A program made the position numbers and the translations under genes. A stretch of DNA of 64,000 nt, taken from contig WSLY01000005.1 of the NCBI GenBank assembly GCA_013316825.1, positions 45,592 through 109,591 on the forward strand. Direction: 5' to 3'. Shown in pieces: positions 15,150 to 22,834 of the stretch; position 1 is the stretch's first letter, and the number at the start of each line of letters is the position of its first letter. The DNA is from Lachnospiraceae bacterium (GTDB lineage Bacteria > Bacillota > Clostridia > Lachnospirales > Lachnospiraceae). The notes beneath the pieces were generated by a model. It had not been told where the DNA came from, did not search any database, and saw only the letters and a program-made list of their open reading frames with translations.

Positions 15150-16919
15150 ATGGATTTTTTTAGCATACTGACTATGATTGGAGGTCTTGCCCTGTTTTTA
15201 TATGGTATGAACCTGATGGGGGATGGGCTTTCAAAGGCTTCGGGCGGAAGACTGGAGAGCATTCTGGAGAAGCTTACCAATAAGCCCGTAAAGGCAGTGC
15301 TGGTGGGAGCGGGGGTGACGGCGGTTATCCAGTCCTCCTCTGCCACGACGGTTATGGTAGTAGGATTCGTAAACTCCGGTATTATGCGGCTGGAGCAGGC
15401 AGTCAATGTTATTATCGGTGCCAATGTCGGCACTACGATAACGGCATGGCTTTTAAGTCTTTCAGGCATAGAGAGCGGCAGTTTTTTCGTGCAGCTCTTA
15501 AAGCCGTCTTCTTTTTCACCGGTACTTGCCATTATCGGCGTCAGCCTGATTTCTTTTTCCAAGAAGGACAGAAGAAAGGATATTGGTTCCATTATGGCAG
15601 GTTTTGCCATACTGATGATAGGTATGGACACCATGAGCAATGCGGTGAAGCCTTTGGCGGATATTCCGGAGTTTGGCAGGGTGCTTATCATGTTTTCCAA
15701 TCCGATTCTGGGTATGCTGGCGGGTCTGATACTGACAGCGGTGATTCAAAGTTCTTCTGCATCCGTCGGTATTTTACAGGCACTTTGCAAAACAGGCTCA
15801 GTGGGGTATGCGACGGCGATACCGGTTATTATGGGGCAGAATATCGGCACATGCATCACTGCCATGATTTCCAGTGTAGGGGCGAGCAAGGATGCAAGAC
15901 GTGCCGCATTGCTGCATTTATATTATAATATTTTAAAGACTTCCCTTTTTATGGCAGTATTTTATACGGCAGATTCATTCCTCCATTTTGCTTTTATGGA
16001 CAAGCCGATTTCTGCATTGGGCGTTGCAGTGGTACATTCGGCATTTAATATCGCGGCATGTATCATATTGCTGCCTTTTTCCAAGCTTCTGGTAAAACTG
16101 GTTTATATTACGGTTCCGGACAGAACAAAGGCAGAGATTCTTTCGCCGGAGGAAACAGAGCTGCGTACCCTTGATGTGCGTTTTCTGGATACGCCGGGTC
16201 TTGCCATCGAGCGGAGCAGGCACGTGGCGGTTACGATGGCGCGGTATGCCCAGAAGTCCATTGATATGGCAATGGGGCTGATAAAAAAGTATGACAAGGA
16301 AACGGCGGCAAAGGTGGAGGAGATAGAGAATCAGGTTGACAGATTTGAGGATGAATTGGGTACTTATCTTGTCAGTCTGAGCAGCAGGGATTTGTCTGAG
16401 CGGGACAGTAGAATGTTGTCGGTGCTGCTGCATTGCATCGGGGATTTTGAACGGATTTCGGACCATGCGCTGAATATCAAGCAGGCGGCGGATGAGATGA
16501 CGGATAAAAAATTGTCGTTTTCTGATAAGGCGACGGAGGAGATAGAGGTGTTCTCCAGAGCAGTCAGTGAGATACTGGAACTTGCCGTCAGCGCTTTTGA
16601 GACAGAAAATTTGAAGCGGGCACAGCTTGTAGAGCCGCTCGAAGAGGTTATCGACCAACTTAACAATGAAATCAAAAAGCGTCATATCAAGCGTCTCCGC
16701 AAGGGAAAATGTACCATAGAGCTTGGCTTTGTGCTTACGGATATCACCACCAATTATGAGAGAGTGGCGGACCATTGCTCCAACATTGCCGTGTGCCTGC
16801 TGCAGGTGAGCGAGGGCAGCTTTGAGACACATGGATATCTGGACAGCTTAAAGGATGAAGAGAACATTGCCTTTAAGGGCAAGGTGCTCGCGTACAGGGA
16901 AAAGTATTTTCTTCCATAA
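15150..16919 (+). CDS. Na+/phosphate cotransporter family protein with PhoU-like domain
   Basis: A 589-residue membrane protein. Two inverted NaPi-II repeats are marked by VIQSSSATTVMVVGF near residue 60 and AVIQSSSASVGILQ near 200, the QSSS phosphate/sodium-binding signatures of the family. About eight or nine hydrophobic segments occupy residues 1-330. The last ~220 residues are soluble and helical, with a PhoU-like pattern (RISDHALNIKQAADEM and TTNYERVADHCSNIAV). It should import phosphate using the sodium gradient. The ATG at 15150 follows GAGGGAG; an upstream TTG at 15126 is less likely. It converges on the CNNM/CBS gene, with terminators between. Confidence 0.93.
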   Translation: MDFFSILTMIGGLALFLYGMNLMGDGLSKASGGRLESILEKLTNKPVKAVLVGAGVTAVIQSSSATTVMVVGFVNSGIMRLEQAVNVIIGANVGTTITAWLLSLSGIESGSFFVQLLKPSSFSPVLAIIGVSLISFSKKDRRKDIGSIMAGFAILMIGMDTMSNAVKPLADIPEFGRVLIMFSNPILGMLAGLILTAVIQSSSASVGILQALCKTGSVGYATAIPVIMGQNIGTCITAMISSVGASKDARRAALLHLYYNILKTSLFMAVFYTADSFLHFAFMDKPISALGVAVVHSAFNIAACIILLPFSKLLVKLVYITVPDRTKAEILSPEETELRTLDVRFLDTPGLAIERSRHVAVTMARYAQKSIDMAMGLIKKYDKETAAKVEEIENQVDRFEDELGTYLVSLSSRDLSERDSRMLSVLLHCIGDFERISDHALNIKQAADEMTDKKLSFSDKATEEIEVFSRAVSEILELAVSAFETENLKRAQLVEPLEEVIDQLNNEIKKRHIKRLRKGKCTIELGFVLTDITTNYERVADHCSNIAVCLLQVSEGSFETHGYLDSLKDEENIAFKGKVLAYREKYFLP

Positions 16920-16944
16920 GGGTCAGAGTTTTTTCTGCAAAAGT

Positions 16945-17003
16945 AAAAAAACCTGCCGCCAGAGCCGGCAGGACAAAAAAGGAAGCCGCTATACAGCGGC
17001 TTC
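16945..17003 (-). terminator. Tandem terminators; the first overlaps the stop codon of the CNNM/CBS gene
   Basis: On the minus strand GAAGCCGCT (17003-16995) pairs with AGCGGCTTC (16990-16982) around a 4-nt loop, followed by six T (16980-16975). The stop codon (16991-16989) lies in the loop and first stem base of the 3' arm. A second hairpin CCTGCCG/CGGCAGG (16972-16952) is followed by seven T (16951-16945). Confidence 0.85.
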
Positions 17004-18302
17004 TGTTTGTTCTTTTTCGTTTTCTTTGTCCGTTTCTTCCTTTTGGGGCTCTTCCTTCAGGGGAAGGGTCAGCAGCACATGGGAAATCCGGTTCTGGTCG
17101 ATGCCTTTGACCTGCAGGACGGTACCGTCCTCCAAGGTGACGGCTTCCTCGTCTTCCGGCAGGCGGTCAAGCTGTCCGATGATAATGCCGCCGATAGAAT
17201 CGTAGTCGTCGGAATTTAAGTCGGTGCCGATGGCATCGTTGATATCGGACAAATTCATGCTGCCTTCTATCAGGTAGACATGTTCGTCCATTTTTTGTAT
17301 CAGCTCTTTTTCGTCTTCGTCGTACTCATCCCTGATTTCTCCGACAAGCTCTTCCAACAAATCCTCTAGTGTTATCATTCCCACAGTTGAGCCGTATTCG
17401 TTTAATACAAAGGCGACATTCATAGACTTTTCACGCATCTCCAGCAGCAAATCCGCCGTCTTCTTATATTCATAGGTGTAATAAGCATCGCGGATAAGAG
17501 ACGCAAGCTGAAAAGAACTGCCCTCCGCGAGGAAAAAGTCTTTTATGTTGATGAAGCCAAGCATACTGTCTTTGTCTTCCTGATAGACAGGGATACGGGT
17601 GTACATGGACTCTTTAAAAATGGAAAGCAGCTCATCATAGGTACCGTCGGAGCCGATAGTCACCATATTTACGCGGGGAATCATAATATCCTTGGCGCAG
17701 GTATCGGAAAATTCAAATACATTGTAGATAAGCTCGCGTTCTTCCGTCTCGATTTCCCCGTCCTCATGGCTTACATCCACATACGTTTTTAATTCATTTT
17801 CCGTAATCGTTTCTTTTTTGGAGGAATCGATATGCAGCAGACGCAAAATACCGTTTGCAATGGCATCCACGATGAAGATGACGGGCGTCATCAGTTTCAT
17901 CATATAATATATGGTACGTGAGTAGGTAAGGGCAATTTTTTCCGAATTCAGACTCGCCCATGTCTTCGGGACAATTTCCCCTATAAGCAGTATAACGAAA
18001 GTGAGCACGCCGGTAAAAACGCCTATGTACGCGCCGAAGCCCAGCTTGATAACCAACGTGGTGGTGAGGGAGGAAGCGCTTAAGTTGACAACATTATTGC
18101 CAATCAGGATGGCGTTCAGCATTTTGCTGTAACGGTCCAGTATTTTGTTGACAATCGCCGCCCGCCTGATTCCTTCCTCCTCCAGTGTGCGCATTTTGAC
18201 ACGGTTGACTGTGGTAAGCGCGGTCTCTGCGGAAGAAAAGAAAGCCGACAAAAGAACCAGAATAAAAAGAACTATCAGTTGTATGACACCAGAGGTATCC
18301 AA
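16989..18302 (-). CDS. CNNM/CorC-HlyC family membrane protein with CBS pair
   Basis: A 437-residue protein with an N-terminal CNNM/DUF21 transmembrane domain (about residues 1-190, with FFSSAETALTTVNRVKM), two CBS domains (about 205-325, with DIMIPRVNMVTI and NEYGSTVGMITLEDLLEELVGEI), then a CorC_HlyC-type domain to ~415. Related proteins take part in magnesium homeostasis; the old label hemolysin is misleading. A TTG at 18302 is the best start: AAAGGAG ends nine bases upstream, while the GTG at 18311 would overlap that site. It is read opposite to its neighbours. Confidence 0.9.
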   Translation of the reverse strand: MDTSGVIQLIVLFILVLLSAFFSSAETALTTVNRVKMRTLEEEGIRRAAIVNKILDRYSKMLNAILIGNNVVNLSASSLTTTLVIKLGFGAYIGVFTGVLTFVILLIGEIVPKTWASLNSEKIALTYSRTIYYMMKLMTPVIFIVDAIANGILRLLHIDSSKKETITENELKTYVDVSHEDGEIETEERELIYNVFEFSDTCAKDIMIPRVNMVTIGSDGTYDELLSIFKESMYTRIPVYQEDKDSMLGFINIKDFFLAEGSSFQLASLIRDAYYTYEYKKTADLLLEMREKSMNVAFVLNEYGSTVGMITLEDLLEELVGEIRDEYDEDEKELIQKMDEHVYLIEGSMNLSDINDAIGTDLNSDDYDSIGGIIIGQLDRLPEDEEAVTLEDGTVLQVKGIDQNRISHVLLTLPLKEEPQKEETDKENEKEQTEAAV

Positions 18303-18348
18303 AAAAACCACTCCTTTGTGTTTTAAAATATTATTTCTAATGAATGAA

Positions 18349-18378
18349 ATGATACAATATGTATCCGTATATTGTCAA
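18349..18378 (-). promoter_or_regulatory. Sigma-A promoter for CNNM/CBS gene
   Basis: On the minus strand TTGACA (18378-18373) and TATCAT (18354-18349), 18-bp spacer, about 30 bases before the ribosome binding site. Confidence 0.8.
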
Positions 18379-18440
18379 GTTATGAGCCGTCCAAACATAT
18401 AATTTCACAGGAAGTTTAGAATTGCTTCAAAGGAGGGAAT

Positions 18441-18833
18441 ATGGAGAGAGAGAGAAATCCAAAGAAAGAGACGGCTGGCGGGGCGCCCGTATTGTTTTTA
18501 TTGAAATGCCTTTTGATTTCCTACATACTGACAGGCGGGCTTCTTATGCTGCTGGCGCTTTTGGTTTACCGTTTTAGCCTGTCGGAGAAGCTGGTATCGG
18601 CAGTGATTATCGGCATCTACATAGGAGCGACATTTTTTGCCGGATTCCTTGCCGGAAAAAAACTGAAAGCAAAAAAATATCTCTGGGGGCTTTTGGTAGG
18701 CAGTCTTTATTTTTTAGTGCTGGTTATATTGTCCCTTGCGGTGAACCATTCCTTTAAGGATGTGGCGACCAATTTCTTTACCGTACTGATTATGTGTGCC
18801 GGCAGCGGGATGCTGGGCGGGATGCTGAGCTAG
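18441..18833 (+). CDS. Small membrane protein, TIGR04086-like
   Basis: A 130-residue protein with a short charged N terminus and four hydrophobic helices (about residues 17-42, 50-72, 80-98 and 106-128). The glycine-rich FFAGFLAGKKLKAKKYLWGLLVG loop area between helices 2 and 3 and its position just before the SCIFF precursor match the TIGR04086 family of Clostridia. The function is unknown; conserved synteny with the SCIFF cassette and secDF suggests a link to export, but this is inference. AAAGGAGG precedes the ATG closely. Confidence 0.75.
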   Translation: MERERNPKKETAGGAPVLFLLKCLLISYILTGGLLMLLALLVYRFSLSEKLVSAVIIGIYIGATFFAGFLAGKKLKAKKYLWGLLVGSLYFLVLVILSLAVNHSFKDVATNFFTVLIMCAGSGMLGGMLS

Positions 18834-18865
18834 GGCCGGATTTTGATTTTTTTGCAAAAAACTCT

Positions 18866-18893
18866 TTTACAAACAGGAAATATATGTTATACT
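18866..18893 (+). promoter_or_regulatory. Putative promoter for SCIFF precursor
   Basis: TTTACA at 18866-18871 and TATACT at 18888-18893 with a 16-bp spacer, about 60 bases upstream of the precursor start. Confidence 0.55.
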
Positions 18894-18956
18894 ACACAAA
18901 TAAGCGTGAAAAGAAAAGCACTTTACAAAGGCTGTAAGAAAGGAATGACGATTCAT

Positions 18957-19100
18957 ATGAAGCACATCAAAACATTGAGTACCAGAGACCTAAAGGAATC
19001 CATGAAGAAGGGCGGCTGCGGCGAGTGCCAGACCTCCTGCCAGTCTGCATGTAAAACCTCCTGTACGGTGGGAAATCAGACTTGTGAAAAGCTGAAGTAA
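18957..19100 (+). CDS. scfA: SCIFF peptide precursor (six-cysteine ranthipeptide)
   Basis: A 47-residue RiPP precursor. Leader MKHIKTLSTRDLKESMKKGG is followed by the core, which carries six cysteines (residues 21, 24, 28, 32, 36 and 43), the defining pattern of SCIFF (six cysteines in forty-five residues). The maturase encoded next should install thioether crosslinks from cysteine sulfur to nearby residues, a ranthipeptide-type modification. The ATG at 18957 gives the family's fixed N terminus; an ATG at 18945 abuts the AAGAAAGGA site too closely. The biological role is uncertain; quorum or regulatory roles have been proposed for related clostridial peptides. Confidence 0.95.
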   Translation: MKHIKTLSTRDLKESMKKGGCGECQTSCQSACKTSCTVGNQTCEKLK

Positions 19101-19127
19101 ATATTTTTACAGAATGTAGTAGACAAA

Positions 19128-19151
19128 AAGCAGCGATTGGCGTCGCTGCTT
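19128..19151 (+). terminator. Hairpin between SCIFF precursor and maturase (possible attenuator)
   Basis: Perfect 9-bp stem AAGCAGCGA (19128-19136) with TCGCTGCTT (19143-19151), 6-nt loop. The U tract after it is weak (CATTTATG), so partial termination or mRNA stabilisation of the upstream segment is likelier than full termination. It lies 12 bases before the GGAGG of the maturase. Confidence 0.6.
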
Positions 19152-19173
19152 CATTTATGTATGGAGGCAGTAT

Positions 19174-20574
19174 ATGATACACCAGTATAAAAGCAATGGT
19201 TTTAACATTGTTATGGATATAAACAGCGGCTCCGTTCACGTGGTGGACGATATTGTGTATGATATGATTTCATTGGTGGAGCCTTTGGTAGAAGAAGGAA
19301 TCGGAGATGCAGAGCTGATAAAAGCAGCAGTGGTAAACTGTGCCAATCTGCCGTATCCGGAGGAGGAAATAGCGGAGGCGGTGGAAGAGGTGCTGGAGCT
19401 TGCAAGGCAAGGGCAGCTTTTTGCACCGGACACATATGAGGACTATATTTTTGATTTTAAAAACAGGGAGACGGTAGTAAAAGCACTCTGCCTGCACATT
19501 GCGCACGATTGTAATCTTGCCTGCGAATACTGTTTTGCAGGCGAGGGAGAATATCATGGAAGAAGAGCGCTTATGAGCCTTGAGGTTGGCAAAAAGGCGC
19601 TGGACTTTCTGGTGGCAAATTCCGGAAACCGCGTCAATCTGGAGGTGGATTTTTTTGGAGGAGAGCCCACCATGAACTGGCAGGTGGTGAAGGAGCTGGT
19701 GGCTTACGGCAGGAGCTTAGAGGAGCCGAATCATAAAAGATTCCGTTTTACCTTGACGACGAACGGCGTTCTGCTAAATGATGAAATATTAGAATTTGCC
19801 AACAAAGAGATGGCAAACATTGTACTCAGCATAGACGGCAGAAAAGAAGTGAATGATAAAATGCGTCCCTTCCGCGGCGGGCAGGGGAGCTATGACTGCA
19901 TCGTGCCAAAGTTTATAAAAGTAGCGGAGAGCAGGAACCAGACAAATTATTACGTGAGGGGCACCTATACCCATGGCAATCTGGACTTTTCAAAGGATGT
20001 GCTGCATCTGGCGGATTTGGGCTTTCAGCAGATTTCCGTGGAGCCTGTGGTGGCGCCGCCTGAGGAATGGTATGCCATAAAGGAAGAGGATATTCCGGTG
20101 CTGAAGGAAGAATATGACAAGCTGGCAGCAGAGCTTATCAAAAGAAGAAAAGAGGGGAGGGGTTTTCACTTTTTCCACTTTATGATAGATTTGGAGGGCG
20201 GTCCCTGTGTGGCAAAAAGGCTTTCCGGCTGCGGCTCGGGGACGGAGTATCTGGCGGTGACGCCTTGGGGGGATTTGTATCCCTGCCATCAATTTGTAGG
20301 ACAGGAAAAATTTCTGATGGGCAATGTGTACGACGGCATTGTCAACACGGCGCTTCGGGATGAATTCAAGTGCTGCAACGTCTATGCAAAGGAAAAATGT
20401 AAAAAATGCTTTGCAAAGTTTTACTGCAGCGGCGGCTGCGCAGCCAATTCCTACCATTTTCACGGCAATATCAATGATACTTACGATATTGGCTGTGAGT
20501 TGCAGAAAAAGCGTATAGAGTGCGCTGTTATGATAAAGGCGGCTTTGGCAGAAAGTGAGGAAGAAGATGAATAA
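19174..20574 (+). CDS. scfB: SCIFF radical SAM maturase (thioether-forming, SPASM)
   Basis: A 466-residue radical SAM enzyme. Residues 1-90 form a peptide-recognition-like N-terminal region. The cluster motif CNLACEYC has cysteines at 113, 117 and 120. FFGGEPTMNW near 165 is the glycine-rich SAM-binding strand. A SPASM/twitch C-terminal part carries many cysteines (CGSGTEYLAVTPWG, then CKKCFAKFYCSGGCAAN), expected to bind two auxiliary [4Fe-4S] clusters. It should form Cys-to-carbon thioether links in the precursor encoded upstream. It overlaps secDF by eight bases; the order TIGR04086, precursor, maturase, secDF is conserved in many Clostridia. Confidence 0.95.
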   Translation: MIHQYKSNGFNIVMDINSGSVHVVDDIVYDMISLVEPLVEEGIGDAELIKAAVVNCANLPYPEEEIAEAVEEVLELARQGQLFAPDTYEDYIFDFKNRETVVKALCLHIAHDCNLACEYCFAGEGEYHGRRALMSLEVGKKALDFLVANSGNRVNLEVDFFGGEPTMNWQVVKELVAYGRSLEEPNHKRFRFTLTTNGVLLNDEILEFANKEMANIVLSIDGRKEVNDKMRPFRGGQGSYDCIVPKFIKVAESRNQTNYYVRGTYTHGNLDFSKDVLHLADLGFQQISVEPVVAPPEEWYAIKEEDIPVLKEEYDKLAAELIKRRKEGRGFHFFHFMIDLEGGPCVAKRLSGCGSGTEYLAVTPWGDLYPCHQFVGQEKFLMGNVYDGIVNTALRDEFKCCNVYAKEKCKKCFAKFYCSGGCAANSYHFHGNINDTYDIGCELQKKRIECAVMIKAALAESEEEDE

Positions 20575-22834
20575 AAACAGAGCGATAGCTATTCTGCTGG
20601 TGTTTTTTCTGGCACTTGCGGGCATTACCTACGTGGATATCAAAGGTGTTGACGGGGCGGGAACAGCTTCCGCCTCCGATATCACGCTGGGACTGGACCT
20701 TGCAGGCGGCGTCAGCATCACCTATCAGGTGGTGGGAGAAGAAACGCCGGGCGCGGCGGATATGAAGGACACGATAGACAAGCTGCAGCAGCGTGTGTTT
20801 ACTTACAGCACGGAGGCACTGGTCTATCAGGAAGGAAACGACAGAATCAACATTGAAATCCCCGGGGTATCTGACGCCAACAAGATTTTGGAGGAGCTGG
20901 GCAGACCCGGTACATTGTATTTTATTTATGAGAGGGGCAGCGACGGCACGCCCAATTATTCTCAGAAGTACGAGACGGATGCAGACGGCAACTATCAGGT
21001 CAGTTATGTGCTGAACAAGACCATAGAGGAATTGGAGGCGGACGGTTCGATTGCGCTTTATGGTACGGATGTGGCGGATGCACAACCCGGAAGCACAAGG
21101 GACAATATGCAGAACAGCGTGTTCTGCGTCAATCTGTCCATGACGGCAGAGGGAAAGCAGAAATTTGCCGATGCGACCACCAGAGCGGCGGCAAGCGGAG
21201 AAACGCTTGCAATTTACTATGACGGCGTATTTTTAAGTGTTCCGAATGTTGCCAGACCGTTGACGGACGGTGCGGCGCAGATTACCGGCAATTTCACTTA
21301 TGAAAGCGCGGACAGGCTTGCCTCCCAGATTCGTATCGGCGGGCTGAAGCTGGAGCTGAACGAGCTTCATTCCAAGGTGGTGGGCGCGCAGCTTGGTTCG
21401 GAAGCAATTTCCACCAGCTTAAAGGCAGGCGCTATCGGGCTTTTGGTCGTAGCGGTATTTATGATTGCGATTTATTTTTTCATGGGATTTGCCGCGGCGC
21501 TGTCGCTGCTTTTATATACTGCGCTTATGGTGCTTTTGTTAAATGGTTTCGATATGACGCTGACGCTGCCGGGCATTGCCGGTATGATTCTTTCCATCGG
21601 CATGGCGGTGGATGCCAACGTGATTATCTTTGCCCGTATCCGTGAAGAGCTGGCGGATGGCAAAACGGTGAAGGCGGCTGTAAAAATTGGCTTTGACAAG
21701 GCATTTTCCGCAATTATCGACGGCAATGTGACGACATTGATTGCGGCTGCGGTTTTATGGATACTGGGTTCGGGTTCTATACGGGGATTTGCGCAGACGT
21801 TAGTGCTAGGCATTGCACTTTCCATGTTTACGGCGCTTTTTGTGACGAGATGGCTGCTGAAGACGTTTTATGCCCTTGGACTGAGAGAAGAAAAGTGGTA
21901 TGGCAGGGCAAAGCCGCAAAAGCCGATAGACGTTGTGGGGAAAAAGGGGATTTTCTTTGTTATTTCTTTGGCGCTGATTGCCGGCGGTTTTGTGATGCTG
22001 TTTGTCAATAAGCAGAGTACAGGCGCCGCCTTGAATTACAGCCTTGATTTTGTGGGCGGTACTTCTACCACGGTGACCTTTGGGGAAGAGATGAGCCTGA
22101 AAGAGATAGAGGAGCAGGTGATTCCAAAGCTGGAGGCCGTTGCAGGCAGCGCAGTGCAGCCGCAGCCGGTGCAGGGCACAAACGAGGTGGTTTTTAAGAG
22201 CAACGCATTGCAGAAGGAACAGAGAGAGCAGGTGGAAGAGCTGCTGCTTTCCGAATTTGGCGTGACGCAGGATAGGATTGTGATGGAGACCATCAGCTCC
22301 ACCATCTCTGACGAGATGAAGCGGGACACCATTTTGGCAGTCTGTGTTGCCATTGTATGTATGTTAATCTATATCAGAATCCGCTTTAAGGATATTCGCT
22401 TTGGCGCGGGCGGCGTTCTGGCGCTTATGCATGACGTGCTGGTGGTGCTGGCATTTTATGCTGTGGCAAAGGTGTCCGTGGGCAGTACCTTTATTGCGTG
22501 TATGCTGACGATTGTAGGATATTCCATCAACGCCACAATCGTAATTTTTGACAGGGTGAGAGAGAATCAGGCAGTGATGGGCAGCAGGAGTGATTTAAAA
22601 GAAATCATGAATGCAAGCGTCACCCAGACCATGTCCCGCAGCATCTTTACTTCGCTTACCACCTTTGTGATGGTGGCGGCGCTGTATTTGCTCGGCGTTA
22701 CGGCGATTCGGGAATTTGCCCTGCCTCTGATGGTGGGTATTGTGTGCGGTACCTATTCTTCTGTTTTTATAGCAGGAAACTTGTATTATATCCTGCGGAA
22801 GAAATTTCCGAAGAAAGAAAGTACAAAAGAGTGA
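20567..22834 (+). CDS. secDF: SecDF fusion, protein translocase accessory subunit
   Basis: A 755-residue fusion. The SecD half shows ITLGLDLAGGVSITY (about 36-50), the large extracytoplasmic P1 region, and LNGFDMTLTLPGIAGMILSIGMAVDANVIIF split over its TM4-5 region. The SecF half starts near residue 460 with SLDFVGGTSTTVTF and ends with GYSINATIVIFDRVREN. Twelve membrane segments are expected. SecDF uses proton flow to help SecYEG release exported proteins. The ATG at 20567 overlaps the SCIFF maturase; a GTG at 20555 is an alternative. It ends one base into recJ (TGATG). Confidence 0.96.
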   Translation: MNKNRAIAILLVFFLALAGITYVDIKGVDGAGTASASDITLGLDLAGGVSITYQVVGEETPGAADMKDTIDKLQQRVFTYSTEALVYQEGNDRINIEIPGVSDANKILEELGRPGTLYFIYERGSDGTPNYSQKYETDADGNYQVSYVLNKTIEELEADGSIALYGTDVADAQPGSTRDNMQNSVFCVNLSMTAEGKQKFADATTRAAASGETLAIYYDGVFLSVPNVARPLTDGAAQITGNFTYESADRLASQIRIGGLKLELNELHSKVVGAQLGSEAISTSLKAGAIGLLVVAVFMIAIYFFMGFAAALSLLLYTALMVLLLNGFDMTLTLPGIAGMILSIGMAVDANVIIFARIREELADGKTVKAAVKIGFDKAFSAIIDGNVTTLIAAAVLWILGSGSIRGFAQTLVLGIALSMFTALFVTRWLLKTFYALGLREEKWYGRAKPQKPIDVVGKKGIFFVISLALIAGGFVMLFVNKQSTGAALNYSLDFVGGTSTTVTFGEEMSLKEIEEQVIPKLEAVAGSAVQPQPVQGTNEVVFKSNALQKEQREQVEELLLSEFGVTQDRIVMETISSTISDEMKRDTILAVCVAIVCMLIYIRIRFKDIRFGAGGVLALMHDVLVVLAFYAVAKVSVGSTFIACMLTIVGYSINATIVIFDRVRENQAVMGSRSDLKEIMNASVTQTMSRSIFTSLTTFVMVAALYLLGVTAIREFALPLMVGIVCGTYSSVFIAGNLYYILRKKFPKKESTKE

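Noticed and set aside
15975..16832. 285-codon minus-strand ORF opposite the Na/Pi symporter
   Set aside because: Antisense of a clear family member; long only because stop codons are rare in that frame; no start signals.
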